Source: an uncultured Caryophanales bacterium
Lineage (GTDB): Bacteria > Bacillota_I > Bacilli_A > RF39 > UBA660
Assembly: GCA_947571655.1 (NCBI GenBank)
Contig: CANOYR010000001.1
Coordinates: forward strand, 62,001 to 126,000
Length of the DNA stretch: 64,000 bases
Reading direction: 5' to 3'
A program made the position numbers and the translations under genes. A model generated the notes under the pieces. It was not told the origin of the DNA. It worked only from the letters and a program-made list of their open reading frames with translations, and did not search any database. Of the stretch, positions 26,661 through 35,845 are shown piece after piece (the first letter of the stretch is position 1; each line of letters opens with the position of its first letter).

Positions 26661-28322
26661 ATGAAAAAAGATCGATATAATATAGGAATTATCCTACTTC
26701 TTTCCATCATCGTAATGATTCCCTTAATTTTAGGACCCAATAGTTTAGGACATGATACTGTATTCCATGTTGCAAACATTGATTCCATTCAATTAGATTT
26801 AGAATCAAATCTCCTACCAAACAGAATCTCACAAACAATAGGAAATGAATTTGGATATGGAACACATCTTTTTTATCCAATGCTTCCACATATAGTTACT
26901 GCATACCTAGCAAAAGCAATGAGTATATGTAATCTAAATACATTAACAAGTGTCGTTATCATGTATGGAATTATTACTTTTCTTTCTTCAACTACGATAT
27001 ACTTTTTAGCAAAAAAAATCACAAAGAAAAACCCTCTAGCACTATTATCCAGTATCATTTTTCTATGGATGCCCTACCGATTAGGAGATATCGTCGTTCG
27101 CTCTGCATTTAACGAAGTATTTACCTTTTTATTTATCCCATTAGTAATCCTAGGACTTCTATACTTGATAGAGAATAACAAAAAAAAGTTTTACCTATTC
27201 TTTATCATAGGATGTATAGGACTTCTATACTCACATCTCGTAATCACTCTCTACTTTGCTCTTTTGATGATTCCATTTGTAATCATCTACCATAAAAAAT
27301 TCTTAGAAAAAGAAAATTTAAAAGACTTTCTTATAGCAACTTTCATTATCATTATAATTTCCCTACCAGCTCTTCTTCCAATGTTAGAACATCGCCTTTC
27401 TACTGAATATATGGTCTATCAAAAAAATTACATGACCAACATTAACTACATGAAAGTATTCAGCAATCACTTAATTGATTATGTTAAAATTAAAAAAGAC
27501 TATTCGTGGGAGATTCCACATTATATCAATTACATCGTAATTGGGCTATTAATCACTGGATTTTACTTATTCTTCAAAGAAAAGAAAAAGAAAAAAGAAG
27601 AAATCTTCCTCTGGATATTTACCATATTAGCATTTTTTCTATCTCTCAATATATTTCCATGGAAATACATCCCAGAATTTTTCTATTTCATTCAATTTCC
27701 ATGGAGATTAGAAACCATGTTAACCATTTCCATCAGTTTATTAGCACCTCTAACAATCACCAAAATAAAAAAAGAACAACTAAAAAAAGGAATTTTCTTA
27801 GCAGCAATTCTCCTAATTCCATGTACAGAACTACCACTAATTAAAAAATTAACAAACGATGTATATCAAATTGAAAAAATAGAGCCAAACAATGGAATGG
27901 GACACTCAAAAGAATATTTACCAAAAAAGGCCTATGATAATGACATATACTTTGAATACAGAGGAAAAGATATCATGAAAATCAGTGGAACTGCCAAAAT
28001 CATAGAAATCGAGAATTCTAGCCAAAAAATTGAATTTGAACTAGAAACCGACAGCATAGAAACAGTTTTAGAATTTCCAAGACTATATTACTTAGGATAC
28101 CATTTAAAAACAAAAGATGGAAAAGTAAAAGCTCTTGAAGAAAGCGATAATGGATTTCTACAAGCTAGAATCGAAGGAAATGGAACTTACACTCTAGTTT
28201 ATGAAGGAACCACCCTAAATAAAATAGCCAATCTATTATGTATCGTAGGTATCATTGGGTTTATCTACATCATAATCCCTAAAAATTTATTCAAAAAAAA
28301 TCATCTGAATAAAAATTCTTGA
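26661..28322 (+). CDS. Polytopic membrane protein, PTPS-related/YfhO-like (copy 1)
   Basis: 553 residues, about 10-11 TM helices, then a beta-rich extracytoplasmic part and a final TM. The early motif GHDTVFH in the first outside loop, followed by FGYGTHLFYPM, resembles the PTPS-related (PF10131) and YfhO group of GT-C fold proteins, which act in lipid-linked sugar or teichoic-acid modification. The catalytic role is inferred from the acidic first loop only. RBS AAAGGA precedes the ATG and the gene ends in TGA, showing TGA is a stop here. A clear paralogue is at 33615-35294; both contain GMG(H/W)SKEYLP and PRLYYL. Confidence 0.8.
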   Translation: MKKDRYNIGIILLLSIIVMIPLILGPNSLGHDTVFHVANIDSIQLDLESNLLPNRISQTIGNEFGYGTHLFYPMLPHIVTAYLAKAMSICNLNTLTSVVIMYGIITFLSSTTIYFLAKKITKKNPLALLSSIIFLWMPYRLGDIVVRSAFNEVFTFLFIPLVILGLLYLIENNKKKFYLFFIIGCIGLLYSHLVITLYFALLMIPFVIIYHKKFLEKENLKDFLIATFIIIIISLPALLPMLEHRLSTEYMVYQKNYMTNINYMKVFSNHLIDYVKIKKDYSWEIPHYINYIVIGLLITGFYLFFKEKKKKKEEIFLWIFTILAFFLSLNIFPWKYIPEFFYFIQFPWRLETMLTISISLLAPLTITKIKKEQLKKGIFLAAILLIPCTELPLIKKLTNDVYQIEKIEPNNGMGHSKEYLPKKAYDNDIYFEYRGKDIMKISGTAKIIEIENSSQKIEFELETDSIETVLEFPRLYYLGYHLKTKDGKVKALEESDNGFLQARIEGNGTYTLVYEGTTLNKIANLLCIVGIIGFIYIIIPKNLFKKNHLNKNS

Positions 28323-28435
28323 TGATTTTTTTAAATGATAAACAAAAATAAGAAAAAAATTCATTAAAATTCGCAATAAAATCAATTGGAATTAACTAAC
28401 ATTCCTATACATCTTTCAACTTCTTAATACAAAAA

Positions 28436-28453
28436 AGAAACGAAAACGTTTCT
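28436..28453 (-). terminator. spoIVA terminator
   Basis: AGAAACG/CGTTTCT stem with a 4-base loop followed on the minus strand by TTTTTT, directly after the spoIVA stop. Confidence 0.8.
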
Positions 28454-28454
28454 C

Positions 28455-29930
28455 TTATAATACAATAGCGATCATATTATTAGACCCTTTATTAACAATT
28501 TTAGTTAATGTATTTTGAAGTTTAAAACGAATATTATCTGGCATCATACTAATCTTTGACTGAATTCCTTCTTGAACAATCGCATCCAAACTACGGCCAA
28601 AAATTTCACTCTTCCAAATACTAGATGGGTTAGTTTCATAATCCTTCATTAAATAATTAATAAGTTCTTTACTCTGTAATTCGCTTCCAATAATTGGTTC
28701 AAAAGTACTATTCACATCCACTCGAATCATATGAATAGAGGAAGCAGTTGCTCGAAGTTTAACTCCATACCTCGGACCTTGTTTTGTAATCTCTGGAGTA
28801 TCTAATTTCATATCATCTAACGTTGGGGAAGCTACGCCATAACCCGTTTGTTTCACCATTTTTAGTGCATATTTAATTTGGTCATACTCTTTCTTTGCTT
28901 CATTAAAATCTTGAAATAAAGATAGTAAATCCGCCTTATTTTGAACATCAATTTGAATAATATCCGTTAAGGCACGTTGATAAAGATCATCAGGAGCTTC
29001 TAAATTAATAGTAATCTCCCCAGTCGAAGGATTAACCTCTGACAAATAAGACTTAGAAATATTTTCAATTCCCATAAAATGCCCTGTTATTTTTTCAACA
29101 TCTCGTAATTTATTAACCTCAACAACACTATCCCTAATCGCATCGATATAACACTTCTTAATCGCATGATCAGGCTTCAAAATCGCAATCCACTCTGGCA
29201 TATTTACCTTTACTTCTAAGATTGGAAATTCATACAAAGCTTCTCGTAAAATATCATACATATCCTTCTGATTCATATTCTCAATATTCATTGGTAATAC
29301 TGGAATCTGATGTTCTTCTTTTAATTTCTCACAAATTTTTTCTGTATCTGGAAGCATTGGATGAGTGGAATTCACAATTACAATAAAAGGCTTTCCTAAT
29401 TCTTTTAACTCACGAATCACGCGTCCTTCCGCTTCTAGATAATCACTTCGATTAAATTCTCCAATCGAACCATCTGTAGTAACAACAATTCCAATAGTCG
29501 AATGATCACGAATTACCTTTTCTGTTCCTACCTCTGCCGCTTCGCTAAAAGCAATTGGTTCATCATACCAAGGGGTTTTTACGAGCCTTGGACCATTTTC
29601 ATCTTCAGCACCCTTTACATTATCAATCAAATATCCAACACAATCAATCAATCGAATATTACAAGAAAAGTCATCAATCTGAATTTTAGCAGCATTATTT
29701 GGAACAAATTTTGGTTCTGTTGTCATAATTGTCTTTCCTGCAGCACTTTGAGGAACCTCATCTAGGGCTCTCTTTCGTTCATACTCATCTTCGATATTAG
29801 GAACAATTAAATTTTCCACAACTTTCTTAATAAAAGTACTTTTTCCAGTACGAACAGCACCAACAACACCTAAATAAATATCTCCTCCTGTCCGACTGGC
29901 AATATTTTTAATGATTTCTTTTTTATCCAT
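28455..29930 (-). CDS. spoIVA: Stage IV sporulation protein A
   Basis: 491 residues. SpoIVA is the ATPase that polymerises on the outer forespore membrane to form the spore-coat base layer. The N-terminal sequence is highly typical: ASRTGGDIYLGVVGAV then the Walker A RTGKSTF, EVPQSAAGKTIMTTEPKFVP. The middle and C-terminal parts match the family length (about 492 in Bacillus). ATG 29930 gives the conserved MDKKE start; a GTG four codons upstream is possible. Its presence is strong evidence for endospore formation. The HU gene downstream and der upstream reproduce the Bacillus neighbourhood, interrupted by a decayed sensor/transporter operon. Confidence 0.97.
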   Translation of the reverse strand: MDKKEIIKNIASRTGGDIYLGVVGAVRTGKSTFIKKVVENLIVPNIEDEYERKRALDEVPQSAAGKTIMTTEPKFVPNNAAKIQIDDFSCNIRLIDCVGYLIDNVKGAEDENGPRLVKTPWYDEPIAFSEAAEVGTEKVIRDHSTIGIVVTTDGSIGEFNRSDYLEAEGRVIRELKELGKPFIVIVNSTHPMLPDTEKICEKLKEEHQIPVLPMNIENMNQKDMYDILREALYEFPILEVKVNMPEWIAILKPDHAIKKCYIDAIRDSVVEVNKLRDVEKITGHFMGIENISKSYLSEVNPSTGEITINLEAPDDLYQRALTDIIQIDVQNKADLLSLFQDFNEAKKEYDQIKYALKMVKQTGYGVASPTLDDMKLDTPEITKQGPRYGVKLRATASSIHMIRVDVNSTFEPIIGSELQSKELINYLMKDYETNPSSIWKSEIFGRSLDAIVQEGIQSKISMMPDNIRFKLQNTLTKIVNKGSNNMIAIVL

Positions 29931-29980
29931 ACACTCTAACACTCACTTTCTGTTCACTTAACTATATGAAATAAAAAAAA

Positions 29981-30008
29981 GAGATATTCCAAATCCCTTC
30001 ATTATCTC
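29981..30008 (-). terminator. Terminator of the decayed RR-ABC-HK operon
   Basis: GAGATA/TATCTC stem with a T8 tail on the minus strand between the kinase stop (30045) and spoIVA. Confidence 0.6.
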
Positions 30009-30044
30009 CATCAACTTTTCGTTATAAAAATATCAAAACAGCAA

Positions 30045-30926
30045 TTAAAATTCGATTGTAATGATGAAGAAGCCATTTGTATACTTCGAAATGATTTTTC
30101 CACCCAAGAATTCTACTAACTGTTTCGCAATCGATAAACCAATTCCATTCGATTTCTTAGCATTTTCTACAGTATAATACCTGTCAAACATTTTCTCCAA
30201 ACTAGTAGAATCCAATTGATTTGTTTTATTTGAAAATTCGATTGTGCCATTACTATACATTTTTACATGAAAATCACGTTCACCATATTTAATCGCATTC
30301 GATATAATATTTTCAAAAATCCTTTTCAGCATATTTTCATTTAATAATCGAATAACCCTATCATCACATATTTCTATCTTTGGAGTAATCTGATATTCTT
30401 TAAATAAACCATAAAAACTAACAATAGAATCTTCTAAAATATCATTCATACAAACATTTTTTTTTTTTAACTCATTTTGTAAATCAATACTTTTAGAAAA
30501 ACCAAAAAGCTGTTCCGTAAGAATTATTAAATCTTTTACCTTATCATCAATCACTTTTAAATAATTCCTCTGCTTTTTATTAAGAGCATTACTATCTATA
30601 AGATCAAGATAACCCCTAATCGCAGTAAGAGGCGTTCTTAAATCGTGTGATATATTAGTAATTGATGATTTAAGCTCTTGATTTCCATTTTTATATTCAA
30701 GCTCCAATTTTCGTAATTCTTTTAAATAATCATTAAGAAAACTTGCTAAATTTTTCAAATCTCAATTATTGGTACTAATGGTAATTAAATTATTTGTATC
30801 TGATTTTAAAATACTTGTTAAAGACTCACCAATATTACTGATTTCATTTTTCATTATTAAAATTTTAAAAGTTAAAAATATTGATATACATAATACTATT
30901 AAAAATAAATAAAACCAGATACTCAT
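30045..30926 (-). pseudogene. Sensor histidine kinase with in-frame TGA
   Basis: Intrabacteriocin/bacitracin-type sensor kinase for the adjacent ABC transporter. Reading from ATG 30926 gives an N-terminal TM helix and a cytosolic linker (NLITISTNN), then TGA at 30762-30764. The same frame continues at once into DLKNLASFLN. It runs through the phospho-acceptor box SHDLRTPLTAIRGY, the N box NIISNAIKYG and the G box SNGIGLSIAK to the stop at 30045. The stop needs only one base change from AGA or GGA. A TTG six bases past the stop could start a soluble kinase core lacking the membrane sensor (237 residues), but no clear RBS precedes it. Last gene of the RR-ATPase-permease-HK unit. Confidence 0.85.
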
Positions 30927-30939
30927 AAAAATCACCTAC

Positions 30940-31773
30940 TTACTTTAATTCTTTTTTCTTAAATAGAACTAATCCTGCTCCAGTAAATATTACTAAAATC
31001 CCTAATGAATAAAGTGGTAATATTTTTATATTTGGAGCAGATCTTCCAGCCACTTGGAACATTTGTCCTGCTGGGTTAATGTCTAGTAAGGTTTGACATA
31101 CTTTCTTTTTTGTTTCACTTGGATATTTGGGATTAGGCTCTTTTACTATTTCAACTGCTCCAGTATCTCCATTTGTTATAGATGCTGTTTCAATAAACTT
31201 TGGTGCTTGTAAAATATTTAACCATATAAGAGCCATTATCATTAATCCAAAAGCAAACATAATACTAACTATTGCTGTAATTGTTTTATTTGAAATAATC
31301 ATTGCAATAAAAGTAAATATACTTGAATAAGCAATAATTGTTATAAAGATACAAACTATCAACATTAATAATTTCGAAATGGGTATTGTAATAACACCAA
31401 ATAAAGGTATTCCAACACTAACAATCACAATCAAAAATAAAATATAAGAGAACAAACTGGTAATAGCAGTTATTATTAAATTAGATAAATATATATTTGT
31501 CCTTTTATGTCCTATACTAATCTTGTTTCTTATTGCTCCATCTGAATATTCTACTCCTAAAAATAGACTTGTAAATATAGCCATTACAATTCCGATCATT
31601 GTAGAATAATTAAGCATAAGTTGTTCTACTTCTATAACTTCCCCATACCTTTTCATATCACTATATTGTGTATAAATCATAAATAGAGCAAGTAAAACAC
31701 TAAAAATAGTTAATAGCCAAAACACTCTATTCTTTCTTAATCTTGTAAAACCTACATTTAATAATTTAATCAT
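30940..31773 (-). CDS. ABC-2 type permease (bacitracin/lantibiotic-immunity type)
   Basis: 277 residues, six TM helices in the ABC-2 pattern with a large loop between TM5 and TM6 (EIVKEPNPKYPSETKK). It appears intact. ATG 31773 follows TTGGAGGTG and overlaps the end of the ATPase frame (31766). Such permeases pair with a BcrA-like ATPase to expel antimicrobial peptides and answer to an adjacent TCS. Here the ATPase, response regulator and kinase are each disrupted, so this intact permease is probably non-functional in context. Confidence 0.85.
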   Translation of the reverse strand: MIKLLNVGFTRLRKNRVFWLLTIFSVLLALFMIYTQYSDMKRYGEVIEVEQLMLNYSTMIGIVMAIFTSLFLGVEYSDGAIRNKISIGHKRTNIYLSNLIITAITSLFSYILFLIVIVSVGIPLFGVITIPISKLLMLIVCIFITIIAYSSIFTFIAMIISNKTITAIVSIMFAFGLMIMALIWLNILQAPKFIETASITNGDTGAVEIVKEPNPKYPSETKKKVCQTLLDINPAGQMFQVAGRSAPNIKILPLYSLGILVIFTGAGLVLFKKKELK

Positions 31774-32679
31774 TCTTAGCACCTCCAATTAAATTCATAT
31801 AATAGTTTTCTAGTGATTCTTCTTGTTCGTGAATCTCATCTACTATTAAATTTTTTTTAGATAGTTCGTTAATAAATCTTGATAAATTATATTTTCCATA
31901 AACATTTATTGTCCTATTGTCTATTACTTCATAAGAAATTTTATTTTTCTCAAAATACAAAACAAACTCCTTTTGATTCCTTACTTTTAGTTCAACTTTG
32001 TGTTCCATTTTTTTCACAAGTTCTTCGCTACTTATTTCTTTAATAATAGTTCCATGATCCAAAAATCCATAATGTGTAGCGATTTTAGACAATTCATCTA
32101 AATAATGACTAGATATCAAAATCGTAATTCTTTTCTCCCTGTTCAATTTTAAAATCAATTCTCTAATTTCAATAATACCTTGTGGATCAAGTCCATTAAT
32201 AGGCTCATCTAAAATTAAGAACTCGGGATGATTCGCAAGAGAAACAGCAATTCCTAACCTTTGTTTCATTCCTAAAGAGAAGTTTTTAGCTTTCTTCTTC
32301 CCTGTATTCTCTAATCCAACTAGTTTTAAAAGTTCATCAATACCATCAAGATTTGGCATTCCTACTAATTTGTATTGCTCGATTAAATTATCCCTTGCCG
32401 TCATTTCCCCATAAATAGATGGAGTTTCAATAATCGCTCCCATTCTCTTCCTCACATCTGCTATATTACCGTGATTATTATCTTCTCCATAAATCGTATA
32501 AGTCCCATTGGTAGGCTCTTGTAATCCACAAATAATTCTAATAAGTGTAGTTTTTCCCGCCCCATTTTTTCCAATAAGACCATAAATTGCACCTTTTTCA
32601 ATATGGATATCAACATGATTTAAGGCTTTAAAGTCCTTATATTTTTTTCAAGATTATTTGTTTCTAATATAATTTCCAT
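31766..32679 (-). pseudogene. ABC transporter ATPase with a 1-base deletion in a poly(A) tract
   Basis: From ATG 32679 (RBS GGGAGATAAG) the frame reads METNNLEK-like sequence for ten codons, then hits a run of seven A on the minus strand (32642-32648) and goes out of frame to a TAA. Adding one A restores a normal ATPase: KYKDFKALNHVDIHIEKG, Walker A GKNGAGKTT, signature FSLGMKQRLGIA, Walker B LILDEPINGLDP and SSHYLDEL. The remaining frame can only start at an internal GTG (32455), which would remove Walker A. The homopolymer could allow slippage to make some full product, or represent a consensus error. Confidence 0.85.
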
Positions 32680-32763
32680 AATCTTATCTCCCTTCCGATA
32701 ACCATTTTAATAAAAAATTATTAAGAAAACGGTTAAGAAAAAGTTAAGATTTAGTAAAAATTT

Positions 32764-33418
32764 TTAATCTTTCATTTTAAATCCAATTCCCCAAACAGAT
32801 TCTATATAATTTTTATTTTTTATCTTCTTACGAATATTACTAATATGTACTTTTAAAGAGTTTTCATCACAATCCGCAGTATCAATACTGATAAAATCTA
32901 GTAACTTATTTTTAGGAATCACTTGCGTTTTATTTAAAAACAACTGTTTTAAAATAGCATATTCTGTTCTCGTCAAATTAATTTTCTCACCATTCACGAG
33001 TAATGTATGACTATCATTTAATAATTCCAATTCCTTGTATTTTAATGTTTCAATAACATTAGAACTATTTTTTCTCCTAAATTGAACTTCTATTCTCGCT
33101 AGTAATTCCTTACTATCAAATGGTTTGGTAATATAATCACTAGCACCTAAAAGTAAACAATCTACCTTATCTTCAGAAGATATCTTCGCACTTAACACAA
33201 TGATTGGGAATATGAGGAACCTTTCTAATAATTTCCTCGCCACTAACTGCGGGTAACATCAAATCTAATAGGATCAAATCAAAATTCTCCCTCTCTAGAA
33301 GTAACAATGCTTCAGTTCCAGAATAAGCATTAGAAACAGCATAATCCTCTTTTTCTAATAACTCTTCCAGTACCTCGTGAATACTAACATCATCTTCTAC
33401 AACTAAAATTTTTTTCAA
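32764..33418 (-). pseudogene. OmpR-type response regulator with a +1 frameshift
   Basis: The receiver domain starts as KKILVVEDDVS with the acidic pair and the phospho-Asp in LILLDLMLP, then reaches ...RKVPHIP. An extra base in a CCC run (GGG at 33206-33208 on the plus strand) shifts the frame. Removing one C joins directly to IIVLSAK and SDYITKPFD, then the trans_reg_C winged helix (LTRTEYAILKQL, SLKVHISNIRKKI). Lengths before and after the lesion sum to a standard 220-residue regulator. The start is a TTG with GGAGATGA upstream or an ATG 5 codons earlier (33433). First gene of the unit with ATPase, permease and kinase. Confidence 0.87.
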
Positions 33419-33614
33419 AGAAATCATCTCCATCTATAGAATCCTTAATAACTTCATTATACTATTTTTTATAATCACCACCACATATTTTTATCTAAAA
33501 ATACTTCTATCGAAACATAAAAATTCTAAATAATCAAAAAAACAAAAATTTTATCATATGAAAAACATAGATTACGTTAGTTATGATATACTGAAATCAT
33601 GTGAGGACAAAATT

Positions 33615-35294
33615 ATGAAAAAGAAAAAAATACCAAAAGCTTACTTGGTTCTCTTGATTCTATCAATTCTTTTAATAATTCCAGCAATGATGAACGGAGG
33701 AATTCATGGGGACGATTCCACTTTTCATATCATAAATATCACCGCGATGAATAAAAATGCAACATGGTTTCACCTTCCAACAAGAATTCGCCCATTTACT
33801 GCAAATAACTTTGGATATGGTTCTGGAATTTTCTATCCTGAACTAATTCATCTTACGATTGCTTATCTTTATAAAGCTGTAAAACATATCAATCTCTCAC
33901 TCACTGATAGTATTACCATTTTCATATTATTACTAACCTGGATAACAGGAATTATCATGAGAAAATTATTATACAAATTAACCAAAGACAATAAAGCTAG
34001 TACTCTAGGTGCCATTTTCTATATAACTAGCCCTTACTTTCTAGCCGACATTTATCGAAGAAGCGCCTATGGAGAACTCATCTCATTTCTAGCACTTCCC
34101 TTAATATTTCTAGGACTTTATGAGTTACTCTACAAACAAAAAAAAGCAAAATTCTATATTTGCTTTATTCTAGGCTACTATCTATTATTTGGAAGTCATC
34201 TAATCAGTGTTATTTACGGAACTATTTTTACAGGATTTTTCCTTCTATGCCAAGGAAAAAAGACATTTAAAAAAGAAAATCTAATTTCCCTTGCTATCGC
34301 TTCTATTTTTTCTCTTCTTCTTTCTCTCACTTTTATTGTACCAATTTTCGAACACAAAATATTTGGAAATTACATGGTGTTTCAAAAAAACTATATGTAT
34401 TCTAGAATAGGAGTCATAGAAAGTAGACTACCGATCTCAGAACTAATCATTCCAGGACAATGGCTAACGAGTTATATTCCAATATTTGAAATTCTCCTAA
34501 TTGGAATTCTTATAAAAAATTGGAAACAAATAAAAGAAAAAATAAATAAAAACATATTAAATGGATTTCTAATCATCTCTCTTTTATCAACTCTATTGAT
34601 TACTTGTTCAATTCCATGGAAAATCGCACCACAATTTCTTCTAATGATTCAGTTTGCCTGGAGAAATTCCACCTATTTAGCATTTAGTATCTGCATTCTA
34701 TCTACATTAGGATACCAGACAATTAAAGAAAACCACAAAAAAGGAATATTCATAATTCTCCTAATTTTAATAGCCATAAATACAACATTCATCCTCACAA
34801 ATCCTAATTATACAATTACAAAAAATACCACAATAGAAAACAATCAAAGAGATGGTGGAATGGGATGGAGTAAAGAATACTTACCAGAAAATACCTATAA
34901 ACATCTTTCCTACTTTGAAAATAGAGAAGAAGACATAAAAATAAAAGAAGGAAATGCAACGGTAAACATCATAAAAAATAATACACCCAATGTAACCTTC
35001 CAAGTAAAAACAAAAAATGAAATCATCGTAGAAATTCCAAGACTTTACTACTTATGGTATCAAATTACATTAAAAAACCAAGAAGAAGAAAAAATATTAT
35101 TAAATTATTACGAAAACAGCAATGGATTTATAGAATTCAAAATTCCAGAATCTGGAGAAATAGAAGTAAAATATCAAAAAACAAAAGTGTCAAAAGTAGC
35201 ATCCATAATTAGTACCTTCTCCATTGGTATAGTCATTTTATGGATATTAATCATCTATAAAAAAGAAAAAAAGAACCACCAAAAAAGTCAATAA
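33615..35294 (+). CDS. Polytopic membrane protein, PTPS-related/YfhO-like (copy 2)
   Basis: 559 residues from ATG 33615 (GAGGACAAAATT upstream). About 11 TM helices with the first-loop motif GDDSTFH and NFGYGSGIFYPE, then an extracytoplasmic beta-rich part with GMGWSKEYLP and IPRLYYLWY and a final TM helix. It is clearly paralogous to the gene at 26661, aligning over the whole length. The first-loop acidic residues could be catalytic, as in GT-C glycosyltransferases. Both copies are on the plus strand while their neighbours are mostly on the minus strand, suggesting duplication with later insertion or rearrangement around spoIVA. Confidence 0.8.
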   Translation: MKKKKIPKAYLVLLILSILLIIPAMMNGGIHGDDSTFHIINITAMNKNATWFHLPTRIRPFTANNFGYGSGIFYPELIHLTIAYLYKAVKHINLSLTDSITIFILLLTWITGIIMRKLLYKLTKDNKASTLGAIFYITSPYFLADIYRRSAYGELISFLALPLIFLGLYELLYKQKKAKFYICFILGYYLLFGSHLISVIYGTIFTGFFLLCQGKKTFKKENLISLAIASIFSLLLSLTFIVPIFEHKIFGNYMVFQKNYMYSRIGVIESRLPISELIIPGQWLTSYIPIFEILLIGILIKNWKQIKEKINKNILNGFLIISLLSTLLITCSIPWKIAPQFLLMIQFAWRNSTYLAFSICILSTLGYQTIKENHKKGIFIILLILIAINTTFILTNPNYTITKNTTIENNQRDGGMGWSKEYLPENTYKHLSYFENREEDIKIKEGNATVNIIKNNTPNVTFQVKTKNEIIVEIPRLYYLWYQITLKNQEEEKILLNYYENSNGFIEFKIPESGEIEVKYQKTKVSKVASIISTFSIGIVILWILIIYKKEKKNHQKSQ

Positions 35295-35317
35295 GAAAAA
35301 CTCTTACTGACTTTTTT
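35286..35317 (+). terminator. Bidirectional terminator between copy 2 and spoVIF
   Basis: AGTCAATAAGA pairs with TCTTACTGACT (one mismatch) and ends in TTTTTT on the plus strand, AAAAAA-flanked on the other side. It serves two convergent genes. Confidence 0.75.
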
Positions 35318-35552
35318 ATATCATTTTATCAACATCTGGAACATTATCCTTAATAATTGCATTTACAATTTTATCTTCCTTCTCACTACTTACCTCTTTC
35401 CCTGTAAGATTACTAATTTCATGAACCAAATCACGAAGTACCTTCTCATCCTTCATATTAGAGTTTTGTAGTTTTGACGCAAGAGATAAAATGGTATCTT
35501 TATTTACCCCTGATTTACTTTCAACTTTTTTAAAAAAAGAATCCCCAAACAT
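35316..35552 (-). CDS. spoVIF: Stage VI sporulation protein F-like
   Basis: 78 residues, the expected size. The family pattern is visible: FFKKVESKSGVN at the start, then ILSLASKLQNSNMKDEKVLRDLVHEIS and KEVSSEKEDKIVNAI. In Bacillus SpoVIF is a late sporulation factor that affects coat assembly. RBS GGAGGT precedes the ATG. It is upstream of nothing in its operon and lies beside a 65-residue small gene and der. Confidence 0.85.
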   Translation of the reverse strand: MFGDSFFKKVESKSGVNKDTILSLASKLQNSNMKDEKVLRDLVHEISNLTGKEVSSEKEDKIVNAIIKDNVPDVDKMI

Positions 35553-35595
35553 AAAAACCTCCTACCCTAATATATGTAAGAGATTTTAAAATGTT

Positions 35596-35793
35596 TTAAA
35601 TATCGTACCTATTTTTTCCTAATTTTTTCTCATATTTTTCTCTTCTTTTTTGAAATTCTAAGCACTGATTGCGATAAACCTCTTCAGGTACCTGATGTCT
35701 TTGATATCGCTCATCCAAAATCTTTTGAGCTCGCTCTAATCCTTCCAATTCTGTTTTTGGATCCTTTCTATCTAAAAACCATCCAAATCCCAT
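35596..35793 (-). CDS. Small SHOCT-like protein
   Basis: 65 residues. A short Gly/Trp-rich N-terminus (MGFGWFLDRKDPK) is followed by a charged amphipathic helix pair (RAQKILDERYQRH, EEVYRNQCLEFQKRREKYEKKLG) that resembles the SHOCT short C-terminal oligomerisation fold. There is no TM segment. RBS AGGTGA precedes the ATG. It sits between der and spoVIF on the same strand and may be co-transcribed. Function not known. Confidence 0.65.
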   Translation of the reverse strand: MGFGWFLDRKDPKTELEGLERAQKILDERYQRHQVPEEVYRNQCLEFQKRREKYEKKLGKNRYDI

Positions 35794-35845
35794 ACTTTCA
35801 CCTCACCTTTATTTTTTCTATTTAGTCTAATATCCCCTTCTACAA

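Noticed and set aside
30762..30764. TGA as selenocysteine or Trp codon in the sensor kinase
   Set aside because: TGA terminates several intact genes here, the position is not a redox site in kinases, and other genes of the unit are also broken.
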